The position numbers were made by a program, and so were the translations under genes. Shown here piece by piece: positions 35,801-50,800 of a stretch of 64,000 nt of DNA. The DNA is taken from contig SJOL01010174.1 in NCBI GenBank assembly GCA_004794785.1, positions 356,596 through 420,595 on the forward strand, in the 5' to 3' direction. This DNA is from Opisthorchis felineus (Eukaryota; Platyhelminthes; Trematoda; Opisthorchiida; Opisthorchiidae). Each line of letters starts with the position of its first letter. Within the stretch, counting starts at the first letter, position 1. The notes beneath the pieces are model-generated. The model searched no databases. It had not been told where the DNA came from and saw only the letters and a list, made by a program, of their open reading frames with translations.

Positions 35801-38800
35801 TGAGCTAACCACAGCGCTCATAACACATTATATCGCGGTGCCTGGATATTCGTTTAGATTTAGTGAACTGGTGAGACCTTCACTGGTCCGCAACACACAT
35901 GAACATGCACGAAAATTTTATATGAACATAAAGTAATGGTGAACCGGTTCTGGCACAAAATCCCAAGAGTTCAGTGTTGAGAGTTCAGGATACGCCAAGT
36001 TTTGATGGCAAGTAAACAGATGTTAGAAAAAGTTTTAGATAGCCCCCACGTAAACGCCTCCCTGCAAATTTCACAGTAAGGAATTCCACTCTTTTCACTG
36101 GTCAGTTATTGCCCCGAAGATTTGCTTGAAATTATGCCCAAAAAGCGTTAGAAATAACGATTTAAAACGAAATGGAGGTTTCTTGCCTAACTAACGGTCT
36201 CCGAAAAAGCGGCTGCATACGTGAGGGAGTAACTCTGCATTGTCTCAAGTTGGCTTCTATGTTTTAAAGTTTTTGAGTGATACACTGCATGTGGAGGGAA
36301 CATCTTTGTTGGATTTGAGAACAAAACATAGCACTAGTCATTAGGTGACGGAAGATTGGTTGTTCTAGTTTTCTAGTGAATCAGTAAACTAATAGACCTG
36401 CATTAATCCGCGTTTAGCGTAAGCAAGCGAACAGGTAAATTGTCTAGTCGTTGTTTGCGATCGGCCAAGATTAACCTTTCAAGGTAAACACTGGCCTGTG
36501 CATCTTCAGCTTGCAGTTTGTTGAATGACTTCCGTATTCACAACTTCAGTATCTCGTGTGAAATGTTTATGCTGTATACTATTGCAGGGAAATCTCCGAC
36601 CATCATCAGAGTCAACTTATGTGTCGCAGTGTAATCAGCGGTTTTGCCTACGGCCTAAGAATTTAATTGGATGTGTTATGTCGGGGCTGTGATAATTCAC
36701 ACACGGCACTTGTGTGATGACAGAATACCCATTGCTAGGGTGAAATTTGCGCGCCAAGTTCGTAAAGCCGAGCGTTCTTCTCTCTGGCCCATATAAAAAT
36801 GCCAGTACAACATGTCTCTTTTTGGAAGGCCTTAGCAACTGTGACGCAGAGAGTCCATGTATAACAGCCATACTCTATTACACGTGTTGTGTGAACACAG
36901 CTTACTCCCAGAATGTTTAGATTGAAAATGGAAATCGTTTGGGGTATCCTTCCGGGGCCTCTAATTGAGCAACCTATGACCAGCAGCCTACCGGTTGAAG
37001 TGTGGGTTTTGTCATCCGCTGCGTAACAATGACTGTTTTTACACTTCGTACATCTTTCTGGCGATACACAGCCAAAAAATATGCCCAGTTTACCGTAGCT
37101 TACGTCAGTTTGGGAGTGCCGGTGCTGATTTTGAACTTCATTGGGTGCTGTGCAGTTAAGTGCACAATTATCGTCTCTTAAGTAAACAACACTGTTGTTT
37201 ACCCCGGGAAGATAACCGAACAATCTTTCCTGCCTTCCACCTAGGTAAAAACGCTTCTGCCATAAACTCACTATAAACTCCAAACTACCCTTCATTCTGG
37301 AGCATTTTAAGAGAAGAGAGGAGAGACTCGGTCACAAGGGAAACCGTGTGGTATTTTAAAACGCCTAGAATGCTTTCCGAAACTAGACAAATGCGCTTGA
37401 ATGAAGCAACCAACTATACGTACCGCTAAAATGTGATCAGGCTGGGAGTTCTCTGTAGATTTTTCACTTTACTTAAGACTAAATAGATTAGGCTGCATTC
37501 GGAATTTTGCCATTTGAAATCCTTTACATTACCCCACAAGAACGGTTTAGTTGGCTCTCGCACATTCCGGTTTGCTTGTTTTTGGTAAATATCTGGGTGT
37601 GGGATAGAATTCCGCCTCATTATACATACCCCTACACAAGCTGTTTCCACAATCCAATGTAAAAATGGCATGAGACGCGGAAGCGTTTATTTAGCAGTTG
37701 TGAACTGTTAGTCGCACGATCCCGTGCTTGTCAACCAATGTACACAGCTTTCTTTATGGACTGTGTGAATCCACTTCTTAACCTATCTGAACAGAGCAAT
37801 TGATGTTGAGTCATCGAAGTGTTTTCCCGGCTTGTTACCACCGATCATTGTACAGGATATGAATGTTACCAGTTCACCCGCTGCGCATCTTCCTGAATAA
37901 TATTTGAGAGCATGCAATCAGATTATAAGAAGCGCAGCCAATCAAGACATTCTCTATTTAATTAGGCTTACAGAAATGGCGTGAGAACCTTCGGGATTCC
38001 GAGGTAAAACTCTATGGAGGTATTTACCATGATAACATCATCGGCAACGTAATATATTAGAAGCAAATGTTGTTACATCATCCAACTCTTTGGACAGCTC
38101 TTTGAAGCTACTTCTACTCTCGGGCTACTTAAGATAACCACGTAACTCATGAGGAGAAGAAAGATGGCTTGATTGTGTACCCAGAAACTTAACGTACAGA
38201 GGAAACTAAGATAATGTCATCCAAGAAACTTGTTTGACTGGCATCGCTCATTACACTCCGTCACCGATGGACCCGTTGGTCAATTTATCATAATCACTCA
38301 TTTTTACACACGCACCCGTAAATTTTTCGAGCGTTGCACGTGATTTCCTACTCACATTAGATAACTTTGCTACTGTCCGAGAAAACCAGTAGAATGACAA
38401 AGGCTTTGTTCGGTATTCATCAATATTTTAGTAAAGACAAGTGATACTTAGACAAAACACATCACACACAACCTGCCACTCAGGAAGGGGGCGGAAGCCT
38501 ATGCGCATACTCATAAAATTATAGCCCGTATATGGCATGGTGTCACCCTTACGGTGGAAATCATTTACTTGAACCGAATTCTTTACTTTAAGGTGTCTAT
38601 GCCGGCGCATGGTCAAAGGGTATGCGACAAGGATTGGGCGTCCGCCGATCTGCACCCTATGCCCTCGCTTCAGAATTCAATCGCGCTGTTCGCGCAGCTC
38701 AGTCCCAAAACAGCATTCCTTCAGGAACGGATTCCGAGCGTGGTTGGCGTGGCACTGGGAGCATTGGTGGAGGCAGCGGAGGAGATGTGCGAACCACCGG

Positions 38801-41800
38801 TGAACGAGGCCGTCCGGATGAACGCCGCAGCGGATTTGTACTGCGGTCTACTTCTTGCCCGTCACCAGCGTCCCAACCAGGGTTTCGGAGTGCTAGCCGC
38901 GGACCCGAGAAGAGGTCTATTTTCAAAAGAGGTCTTTTTCGCAAACTGAGGAAGCAAAAGTCAACAGGAGATTTGTCCACCATTGGTGGTCAAACGATCG
39001 GAGGATTTTCCTCTACCTCAGGATGCGGCGGTGGTGGACTCTTTCAAAACAGACGCCGAGGTGGTGGGTCCTTGAGATCAACCTTGAGTGGATCAAGCCA
39101 GCTGACTACAAATTCGTTCTCACGCAACGAGATGAAAGGCTTAGGCAATGGTGGTCAGGGTTTGCATGAGTTTATGGATGAACCAGTTGGTCCCAACGTC
39201 ACAGAAACATACAGTGGTCAGTGGAATGCCGATCGCCGTTCAGGTTATGGAGTTGCTGAGCGATCTGATGGTTTAAAGTATGCCGGTGAATGGTTCAACA
39301 ACAAAAAGGATGGATATGGTGTCACCTATTTTCAAGATGGGACAAAAGAAGAAGGAAAATACAAAGAAAATCTATTAGTTCAAGCGCTAAATCGGCGAAG
39401 TAAATTGTTTCTACTGCGGCATACCAAATTCCGTGACGCGATCGAAGAAGCGGTGAAAAATGCCCAAGATGCGTCCAAAAAAGCTCAGGAGACGGCCTCT
39501 GAAGCGGCGTATCAAAGGTTTGTTGTGAAGTAATGTATGTAATTGTTCACGTGTTTGAGCGCTAAACAGTTATGTGTACAACGTTTGAGTGTCGTTGCCA
39601 CCACTAGTATTTTAAGCGAGCATATGAAGAATTCATCAACACGAATAACAGTTTGCTTTCGCAAATCTAAGTACAGCACTATCGACGCAGTGCAGCTGCG
39701 TTTTTATCATTATGACGATTATTTGCATTAGTACTCAGTGCTCAAATTATCAAAAGTTTATAAGCGTCTACTGGATAAACCTGAATATGGGGCCACTGAT
39801 GATTTTAGATCAGTATGGTGAGCACGCTTCGTAGGCGGACACTTGTGGATTTATCGGATTTATTTTATCGATCATACCTACAGGTCACGTCATACAGCCG
39901 TGAAGTCCAAAGAAGACACTGCTGAAACAAAAAAAATACAGACCTATCAGGAAGGGCACAGACGCGAAAAGTACACGTGCAGAGAGCGTGTCCCTAAGGT
40001 CACCATCGCTACCACGCTTTCCGCATAGCAGTGCGTGGGCAGAGCTTACCAGACACAGCTTAGCAGTATGCAACCAGAGCAGTGAGTGTAAAAATGTTCG
40101 CGGCAGGAAAGTCGCCATTGGGTGGACAAAACGAGCAAGCGAATGACCATATTTGGCCATTTAGCCATCCAATATATTTACGCCGAAGCTCCGTATGTTT
40201 GTCCTGACAACACAGCCGTGTTCTGGGCTCTTCTGCTTATCGCGTAGTCTGGCAGGCCCAGTTCAGGCGTAACCAATGGGCGGCCACCCACGGTGCAACA
40301 ACCCAATAGGGATCGGTTCTGACCGAGACGTAATAAACCGCATTCGAAATTGAGGCATTCTGTACTTGAGTCTCGCAACTTATCTTGATTTCGTGACTTC
40401 ATGAATAATCGGAATACTTTTTCTTACGTGAATATATCTAGCCTTCACCACTGGACATCGGATAGTTCCTCCTGAAAGCTCCAGAAATATGAATTGATAA
40501 GGAGAAGGCTTGATATCTAGTTTAATGTTTTTCGAAAGTGAACTCATGCTTCCGGTCCAAAATCGGGTCATCCTTGGTAGTCGAGGTAAATCTAATGAGG
40601 GCATGCACAAATAAACGGAACTTCTGTATATCCCAAACCACTAATCTCCACGGAGATTTCCGCAGTGGAAGTTTCCCTGACGTTGTAATTGCCCGACGGT
40701 TTCATCGATGTGTTCAGAGAACGGCTATTTACGTCGACAGATTTGGAGCCGTTTTTCGGGAAATGTGAGCTGCTCCCACTGTAACAGTTATTTCTTTGCA
40801 GTAGTTGAGGAACACACTGCTCTTTTTTGGCGTGCCAAAACAATAAGCCCGTTTTTACTGAAGTTAGGTTTTACTATGTACTGTTCGGAAAATTGTCCAC
40901 GGGAAAAACGACGTTTGTCAGTCTTCGAGTTTGAAATGTTCAGTCAGATCCAGTTCCCAAATAGCAAGTTAGAATAGTGACTTCCACTTTTTTTAGCTAG
41001 ATCTGAATTTGCAATTCTGAATCCCCCTCCAAAAAGCAATCACAGAGATGGCACGGCATAAAAAAGTAGGAGTGACAAATTTATTTGACAAGGCTTCTGA
41101 AAACTGCTGGACAAGTTAGTTGAAGAGAAAGGAACTCAGAACATTAGAGGTTCTATGCCCAAAACACAAAACGTACTATCTGTAAGGGAAAAACTTCGGA
41201 CAAAAGATAACTAAAAGTTGGCTGCTGTCGGGAGCATATATATGTGAAAATATGCAGGCAAATTCCAGGATGCCTAAAATCAATTGAATCAATCAGAGGA
41301 GAGTAAGCGTTAACAATCAACCGAGTACACACCATTATTATGCTACCTTACTCAGGAGGCCTCAGCACACCGATAAGCTGTAAGGTGAGCTCTCTATCAG
41401 TTATTAGTTTTATTTTCTTTATGATGAGGGAGTCAGGAATATCTAGTTGCGCTGCTAACAACGCGATATCCGTGATATTACTCGACTCATGTATATCACA
41501 ACATTCGAATGTCCGTTAGTTATGCTTGCTAAGAATTATGAACAGTAAGTGACCACTCGTAACGCGGAGGTAATTTAATTGAGGATAACTCAAGCATTCG
41601 CTGGCTGTCAAGTGAATAAATTTTGACTCTGCCATATAGGTTTTTTTTAGAATGCAGCATGCCGATTTTGATGCTTTCCGAAAATTTGTTCATGTAATAC
41701 AGGATAGCAAACGCTAGGTTTCGGATTATGACAAAGTAATTTATCACCTAGTTCATTTCATGGGTGACGTTCACAGGTTTGTCCATGTTCAAATAACAAT

Positions 41801-44800
41801 TTTAGAAGCCTCTTGGTAAGTAAATAATAGGTTTGGCCGATTTTGCTGTCAGTAACCGTCGACAGATCATTTGTTTCCGGCTGCAAACTGCAGCCCACAT
41901 TTCCCCAGGCCCAGCCACGAAATTCGTTTAACTGCTTGAGTCAGTCGTGGAAGGCGAACCACAACTACCGCTCCATTTCAGTTCAGCACAACAAGTTTTG
42001 AACAGTAAATCGATCGGTTTTTACTTACTTATGTGTACTGGGTCTTGTGCCCTCCATATCATTGACCTCAAATCAGGCGTTAAATGTCCTAATTTTACTG
42101 TCACACCCGTAAACTGAAATCACAGTGAACATTATTCTTACTGATACAATATGCAGGTTCTACTTTGCTCATCGACCCACCTTATTCAATTCTTGAAGCC
42201 AGAAGGAACACAAAATTTCCAGATTGATAGGCTACTGGATCCCTGAAGCTGTAAAGATGAAAGTGCTGAGAGGACCAGTATTAAACCGAGTGGAGACGGT
42301 CTGCTGAAACTTGAGTGGTTTTTCAACTATGGCCTTCATTTGTCGTGTAATCCTGAAGAGAAAACGCCCAGTTTGTAACACAGAAACATCTCTCTTCCAT
42401 GTTGATACTAGAAACGTGGGAACGTATCATATGTGGAACATGACATGATTTTGACTGGACCAGACAGAAGCAGCAGTCCGTGAGACACGTGGTAGCTGCA
42501 ACGGAGCATGCAGAACACAAAATGTTAGCAGTAACTTCATTTAGTGCAATACACTATATCGAGGCAAAATATCAGCATTGTGTGAAAGGACTAATTTTTG
42601 TTTTTGGAAATTCAGAATATCAACATGGATTGCAGCAACAGTTTAGTTAGTAACTATCAGCCAATCACGAACGGAGTAAAATATGTGGTAAACGACATGA
42701 GTCAGTAGCTTTTCAGCAAACAGGAATGGTTGATACACGTGCTCACATTTAATTTAGAGCAATACAGACTGAACAAATGTTGCCATTCCGGTATACTTTT
42801 GCCAGATAATGGCATATACTTAGGGAAGAATTCAGTCGTTGCGACGTAGGACAATCTCAGTTTGAAATTCAGTGGTCAACTGAGCACTAGCACATGCATG
42901 ATGCACCTTCGGACAAGACGTTCCGACTGGTGAATGTCTATACCAATGGCTTCTGGAGTGACCAGAATCTTCATTCTGATGGATACCGGGAAGTTGGCCG
43001 AAGGTAGGCGTTCAGTATCTCGGCCGGTGTAAAGGCCGTTGCACCTTTCATGTGGTCTTCTGTGTCCAGTAAACGGAGGAAAACAGAACTGGTAATCGTA
43101 CACCGGCATGCTTCCTGGTGCTAAGTGGAAGGAACTGAGACAATCGTGTGGAGAGCTGTCTCGTTGTTTGACCACTATAGTTAGCTCCACAAGAGTAAGA
43201 AAGCTGATATATGCAGATCAACTTGGTCTGACGAGGTAGACCATCTTCACGGTTTACAAGAAATACAGGTGAATGGGCGGCAAATAGTGTTATTTCGAAG
43301 GGTGTCTTGGATCTTTTTACTTGTGTTTCATTAGTTGAATCACCTTTGAAACGCAGGACAGACGAACAGATTTGTTGTGTCACAATGTGACTCACCTGTT
43401 TCTGAAGCCTGCATTTCTGCACCTAATTGACGCAATTTGCATGTGATTCCGCGCAGTCGCGGTGGTGATGAAAAAATCGGAGTAAAATGTCGACATTCAA
43501 AATACAATAGACCTTCAGTGTTCCATGACAAGACTAGTAAAAGACGACTGCCTCAAGAGTGGGCCCCGTTATAGTTGCTGTTACCCAGCGTCCAACCTTA
43601 AATTAAGAATTATAAATTTCTCTTTATTTCTAGAAAAATAGCGTGAAATGGTTGAGTACTGCGGCGTTTATTCCGGAAGATGAAAGCAGAATCTAGGGGA
43701 AGTATTTGGCACTTGTCACAACGTGGTCAAAAAGAACAGGGTTGCTATGTGCTATCTGACTAAGTAAATCTCAGTCCAAAATAGTGTGGAGTACCTTATC
43801 CAAAGAAAGAAAAAATGTACAAAAACAAACTACTTCATGATCGCGGTGGCGCAGATTGGAAGGATATCGAATCCTGTAAAAAGGGAGACAATTTATTCTG
43901 TTCGTAGGGTTGTGACCAGGTCTAAAAATTTAAGACGTTATACCAACATCTACACTGTCGTTTGCCAGAAACTGTTTATTCATTATGCTCCTCCGCAATT
44001 TCGACTCGACGAGCTTCGTAATTATTCGTTGGCCGTTTACCAAACGCTTAAAACTGATTCTGTGCCATCCATAAACTAGGGCTAGGGATTGGTCAGCTCA
44101 ACTACTAAATGCGGTGACTGGTAGCCCGTCAGGTTTTCAAGTGAGTGTCCTTATTAGGCCAGATTACCACTGATCCCAGTTCCGAGCTGGAGTGTCGGCA
44201 GGTGAGACTTTTCCCACTTTTATCCATCCATCATGCTTGATCTACAGTAGACTATCAAGGGAAGATAAGATTTGTCGTACAGTGGATGTAATAAGATTTG
44301 GTGCTATTTGTCAGCTTTCTTATCGGTGACCAGTCCGGTTTACATAAGTGTGGTTGATTGTTGCATTGGAGATTCTGCGATGGTGCGCATCTACCCTCTT
44401 CTGCTAAACACGTCGTATGTCAAATTGTCAGTTTTGCACATGGATGGTTGCATCAACATGCAAAATGTCAAAAAAGCTACTGACGACCTACATTTACTCC
44501 AGCTATTGTTCCATAAATTCGACACTTCGGAAGTTGTCTAAATGAACACATTTCCTTGACATTTTTATGCAGAGCCCAGACTGCTCGAATGGTTGCGAAC
44601 ACGGCAGACGCCAGAGCCAGAGATGCACGCAAGCTATCAGACCAGGCCAGAGCCGTAGCCAGAGAATTCTCACCGGAATTTGTACAGCTAGGTGAGTTTC
44701 TCACATATATGTGTGCGCAACAGATGTTGAAATTAATTCTTACTTATTACATGTGTAATTATTTTACTTGTGTATAGTTTCGGACAAACAGGTGAACACA

Positions 44801-47800
44801 CCAGTGATAATTGCAGCAGTAAGATTAAAGAGCTTGTATTATCAACTTCGAAAATCTGGAAAAATAATCAGGCGCTTGAGATCAAAGGTATATTATACGA
44901 AATAGCGAAATTAAATAACGTGTAACTGTCTACCAGCAGTTCTCCAAAATAAAATGTTTCTGAACCCAGGCGGCCGCGAAATCTACACCTTTTCCGTTTT
45001 TTCTATATGAGCAGTTTGATACTTCTGGGAATCACCTGAATTATCGAATGCATGTTTCACGAGTTGACATACGAACCGTCATGAACAAAGAACAATCGCA
45101 ACGGACTTGTATATTAACATCGTACACCTGAGTAAATTGAGAATGCGGTCATAAATACTGAGGACGTAGTGTACAGGATTCCAGGCCACATATACAAATA
45201 CGGTTCTAACATCGACTGATTTTCGAAAGTGCCGGCACTCAACATACCCCGGTATTCTGACACTGGACAATAAAGTGGCCAATTCAGGTCCATTCATAGT
45301 CAAGGAGAATGATGAATTCCGCACAGCATGAGTACACTTATTTCCTAGCTTTGTTTCACACTGCCAGCTCGCGCATAACGTAGATGTGCTACCCAGGCCG
45401 TGCAGCCCTAAATTCAATAAATTTCGTTCTCCTTTAATGCCCACGGATGAAATAAGAAACGCCATATTAAAATAGACTGGACTGCACTATCTCGCGGATC
45501 AGAGCATCGATTTAGACGTAGCGGATGTTAAAGCTAAATCCAGGCAGGCACGGGTTTTCAGACAGACAAAATTCATAGGCCAATGACGTCAGGACAGAGA
45601 CCAATCCTCCTGTCAGAAATCTAGTTTTTTTTGTTTCACAGTATTTACTTGTCATTTGATAAATTTGTTAGGTTGGTCGTTTTGCTGCAAAACGGCAAAT
45701 TTTCTAGCTCTGAAAAACCATCCTTGTGCGAGCACTTGTTTGTAATTTGTGGAGCATAAGCACTTATTAGGATATTTTGCTGTTCAAGTGTGATTAGGTA
45801 ATGTCCACCTGCAGTGGACGTTTGAGAATATCTTAAACCATTTAGCACTTGATGGTTCAGGTCACGTCGCTTTCCAGTCACTCGCCAATTGCTTGGTGGG
45901 AAACTCAAAGAACAAATACCGTTGTGCAGAGTAATACTGTCGAAGTACAAGCCATCTATTAAATCACACTGAAACATCTGGGGTGCCTCGCTGCAAGTTG
46001 TGAGCATCCCTACCTGGCCCTGCTGTAACTGGTATAGTAAGCGCCTAGAGTTTGATGGGAGTCTGCTATCCAGTGCCCTAGAAACTTGCCCTTTATCTTA
46101 CTCTTACCGTGAGTTCGAATGTATGCTTGCGAAATATGAGCACTCACTACATTTGACTGCTTGTGTAGTATTGCTCACTCAATCAATCCTGATGAATCAA
46201 TGGGATCCCGAGTATTTCGCGTATAGACGTAATCTTGCCGGTTGGTGCTACTTTGAATGCCACAATTTTCCAGATGTCATCGATGCCGGAACTGACGGGT
46301 TTACGTCTCACCACTCCGGGGGGGGGGTCTGACTGAGTGAAGAGATACCTTTCATTTGATGTATGTTAAGCGCATAAACAATTTTCGCTAACTACTGTTA
46401 AGATTATCTAATTACGTTCCACCTCAGCTGCCTATAACCAATGAGTATCCGGTTTCTGGGCGTTTCTGAATTGGAGTGATGTGGATTAGCGGGAAAATGA
46501 TTTTTTTTACTCATTTAGGGCCAAATTGCGAACTTAACATGTCCAGTACTTCCTCTAGCAGCAAAACCCCTTTTGGTATTAGCATATAAATCCTTCTATC
46601 CATAAATTATGTGATGCATTCACTGTTTTAAATGAATCGAATAGGTTAAATAAAGTGGCCAATCAGAAGAAAAATAAAAACTGCCGGATTATGTTGATCA
46701 CATGTATTTACTAATGCATTAGTGGAAAGAATCAGTCCAAATATGGTCTCCAGTACAAGAACACAATTCACGGACCAGGATATCTACAAAAACATGGATT
46801 ACGATTTCTGGAAAACCAAAGAGGAATGCCGCGGTGCGGCCACATGAATTAGTCATCACTTTTGACAGCCACCATATAATTCAAACTGAACGGGCCATGT
46901 AGCCATATGAACCGTTGACTCCAGAGCACCTGCCTAAAAGGCAATGCGATGGACGAATTGCTGCGCATTTTTCTAATTTACTTCGTATACCCTGTAAGAG
47001 AGTGTTACAGATCGGAACGTGCTGGGAGTTCATCAAGATGTTTAATTAAACGTTGTGTAATGTTTTTTTGGGAGGAAAAGTTGAGTGCGGATACCACTTG
47101 AGTAAATTGGGAAACAAAGTGACTCTTTAGATGTTCAACTGCCAACGCATTGGTCGCGGATTTGAACTACAAGCTATTGATTTCTTATCCGTACACACCT
47201 TAACCCCAAATTGATCTCGGTGTACTCCCGTTTCTGTTGTACTCAAGTTCATTTTATTGCGAACGCGTCTGCTGGCCTGGGTCGTTGCACCATTTGGGCC
47301 CATATCTGCCGTTTTTAATCCCCAAACCAGTCTTTATATCAATAACTTTCGACTAAACATCGCTTTTAATGCCAGAGGACTTGAGCACGTGGGGTGGAGC
47401 CCGGTTGCTTCACTTGCTCGTCGTAATGGATACTGCTTGCATTTGTTGCCTTATTGATTTGAGCCTCGAAAACATGATGGACTTCAGTGGATAGAACAAA
47501 TATCAACTTGGGTGGACTACAAACATTCAGTCTTTGTTGACAGGAGCTTCCGAAGAGAGTCACTGTTAGTCAGTCGCGGTTCTAAACCTCCAAAAAATAC
47601 TTTTAAAATTGAGCTCTTAGCTCTCATTACCTTATATCTGTTTACGGATATAGCAACAGTTAAATTCATCTCTGTTATAGAATCAAACATCCGCATTTCC
47701 TTTTTATAAAGGCTGGGTAGTGAGTGGACTTTAACACGCCTTACTAGTTATAGGAAAACCTCGTTTGGTCAATTGACAGCTTAGGTTAGCAAGGATAAAA

Positions 47801-50800
47801 AATGTCTGATACGCAGACCACACTGCAAATGTGAAAGCATTATAAACAATCCATCCCTTGGAGAGGAATGTATACTGGAAGGTTAATGATGCATGACCTT
47901 AGCTTCGATTACTTTAAAGATGAAACAAGGATTATGTATCGATGAGGATAACTTTTCTTAGTTACGTTTACCCTTCTAATGACTAATTGAAGAGGCAGGT
48001 GAATACTTATCGCTTTTCAGGGCTTCAGAAAATTCAAGTTATACTTCAAGCATCAGTCAAAAGCAGTAAATGTGTGGCGCTTTGCGAAAAAAATCACCTC
48101 TTCATGAAACAACTTGCCCTTTACCAACCTGTTGTCGAACGCCGTTTTGTCTCTATCCTAATCTTAATTCGAATGGCCTGAATAAACCGAGGTGGTCTAA
48201 ACGTAAGCAGTTTTTCAGGTTGATTCATAGCCAGTTTGTTACGTTCCAAACGTCGCTCAAACTAACACTACTTCGGCGTACCGGTATCGTAAGTTTTGAA
48301 GCACGAAGAAACATTTAAGCAAAGTTATGAACAATGATCCTTTGTTGTAACTGGTCTGAGTTCTAAACAGCCGCTGGCCTGCATGCCGCTTCAGTGAATC
48401 AAACTCGGAACAGCAGGAATGAGGGTAAAAATTTACATCCAGCTTTTGCCACCCGGATAAGCTTTATAGACAGAGAGCTCTGGTTCCGTCATCACGAATA
48501 GACTGATGAGTTAATAAGCCCAGAAATTCATTGTAGCCCCCCAGAGACAATTTCTGAGAGACTGGCTGGCTATTAGCTGTATTCTGAACTGACCAGAATT
48601 TGAAGGCATTCATGATATAACTAACGATGGATGAAGAAGTCAGGAAAGAAATCGAATGCCATCTACCGTTTAGCTTGTGTCGCGTGAACAAGACACACCA
48701 ATCAGTTACGACAACCATGAAACACAACTCCTTTGCAACGCTCTGTTATGGTAATTCCGGCAAACTGAAGAAAATTCCAAAGTTACACGCAGATGATAAA
48801 CACGTATGGTCGCGCCTACCATACTTTGCTCAAGATATTGGATGCTTCAGTTACTCAAAAATTTGCAGGTCCCGGACATGATTGCAGCTAATTCTTCAAG
48901 TAAGCAAATGTAGCCACGGTCAAAGCTGTTCAAAGGCTTGGGAATGCTTAACTGAAAGAGTCCGGCATGCGAGTTTTCACCGTTTTGTTGCGCTTATACT
49001 ACTACTTAGGACAACATTCTTCTAACAAATCGGTTGATTTTTATTTTAATATAATATCAACAGCAACATCCAATCACCTTCATCCTGAGTTGACTCGATT
49101 AGAGTACCATTCTATATAATAGACCGACGTGGTACTGAGAATCAAAATGTTCTCACGAACGCATATGATATTCTTCTTATTGCCAGGTCAACAGTGGGAG
49201 AAACAAAATCCACTGTTGAAGAAGGAACTTTTCGGCGTATCAAAAGACGTGACAGACGCAGCAAATGCTAACCGTCAACCACAACACAATTTACGGGCTG
49301 AGGGTTTGCTGAACGGCGAAGGAATGACCGGTAACAGTTTGGAAGTTAGCGGTGGAAGTCGCCAAGGTAGTTTTCGATCAAGCTTCCGGCGACACGGTGC
49401 CAACACCCACGAACCTCGGTCCCGGGAAATAGGGCAGCAGAACACAGACGTAAGTTTTGCAGTGAACTTCTGGGCTTAGAATATCTTTTCATTAGAATGT
49501 TGTGCAGAATCACGTCTGAAAAAATGCATACAGTGTAACAAGGAAGCCCAGTCATTTCACATGTGAACATGGTGTTGAGAGAAATTCTCAGTTTTCGAAA
49601 TTTGGTATGTCTCACTTATTTACCACGAATATTCTGTGTTGCGGTCTTGATAATCATTGTTTCCTCGGTAAATAAATCGCTGGGATCCGAAGATGACAGG
49701 CAAGGCCAGTTTGGCTCATTTAGGAAGAGGGATTTATCACCTTAGAATTTGGTAGCTGCGAAATCGGGGGGTTTTATCAGTAGATTCACTTAAACATTTT
49801 TCAGGTGTGTTTTTGAGCAGCTACATGCTTTCGCGAAGACGACGATTGTGGGCTGTGAACGATAAAAGACCTGAAGGTGGGATTTAGTGACACACTGAGG
49901 TCACATATCATACCTTGTTACCCGCACTCAAATCACCGCAAAGCTCGTAATATGCTTACTGTAATAGTACTGCAGATTCATAGTCATAACCTTTGAAGTA
50001 AACGAATCTCATCGAAATAACACAGCACATGTGCGGCCCAGAATCAGATGCAAGCCGGAAATAAACAGGAACATACAGACAAATACTTAATACAGTTTAA
50101 ATCACACGGAATATGTAGCACACAAGGTATCAAACAGGAAGTTTTCGGACTTATTTTAGGTCGTGCCAGAACAGGATTACGAGGATAAAAAGACGTGAAC
50201 AGTGTATTAAAACACTAATACTACGAGGTCCTCAGCCATCGAGTTATTCAGATGAAAATTTGGGTTAGTCACAGCCTGAACTATCTACACAAATGGGATT
50301 GGCTCAAGGTCACGGAACCCCTTGTAACTGGTCTCAGGACCCATGCATTAAAGTCATGACGGTAGAATGAGGTAAATTCCTAGAGACAACATTAACGGAA
50401 CAAGATCTGTTTTGTAGACGCCGACAAGTATAAAATTTTGCTAAGACTCAACATTCTGCCGTGAGTTACACAAAGAAGAATATACAGATATTCTTTGATC
50501 AGTGAACAACTCCGGGGAAAAACAAGTCATTAGCGCATTAAATCGAGAAACCTGGTCGACCGTGGGTGCATCGTGTTTCACGTAGTCTGGCTGAATAATG
50601 GCGGTGAAACACAAAAGAACCTCTACAGAATAAGGACTCAACTTAAACAAGACTGAGTTATTCTTGAAATCGCAGCACAACATTTATAAAGTTGCTGAGG
50701 GCCCTCCAAAAGCCCACTACAGGCTTTGCCCATTTTGTGGCTCATTAAGCAGGTTCAGTATCTTATATTCTAATTGAGATCTACCTATTGAAACTGGAGG

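Larger units (their letters stand above)
8756..38592 (+). other. junctophilin intron 1 (29,837 bp, phase 1)
   Basis: A GT...AG intron with donor GTGAGT and acceptor CTTTACTTTAAG. Besides the separately listed inverted repeat, GAT microsatellite, Gypsy tail, SINE head and LINE fragment, I recognise no nested gene. In 8756-20100, 22100-36700 and 37300-38592 open frames are short and unlike known proteins; the longest (27609-27974 + and 32481-32098 -) are about 120-127 codons without motifs. A GC-richer block at 25140-25530 looks like an unidentified repeat. At nearly 30 kb, this intron accounts for almost half the window. Confidence 0.85.

Noticed and set aside
38554..38949. 131-codon frame overlapping junctophilin exon 2
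   Set aside because: It is an alternate frame of exon 2; the frame with MORN motifs and matching intron phases is the real one.
45079..46007. Two minus-strand frames of 128 and 120 codons in intron 3
   Set aside because: No recognisable motif, signal or splice structure; not supported as genes.
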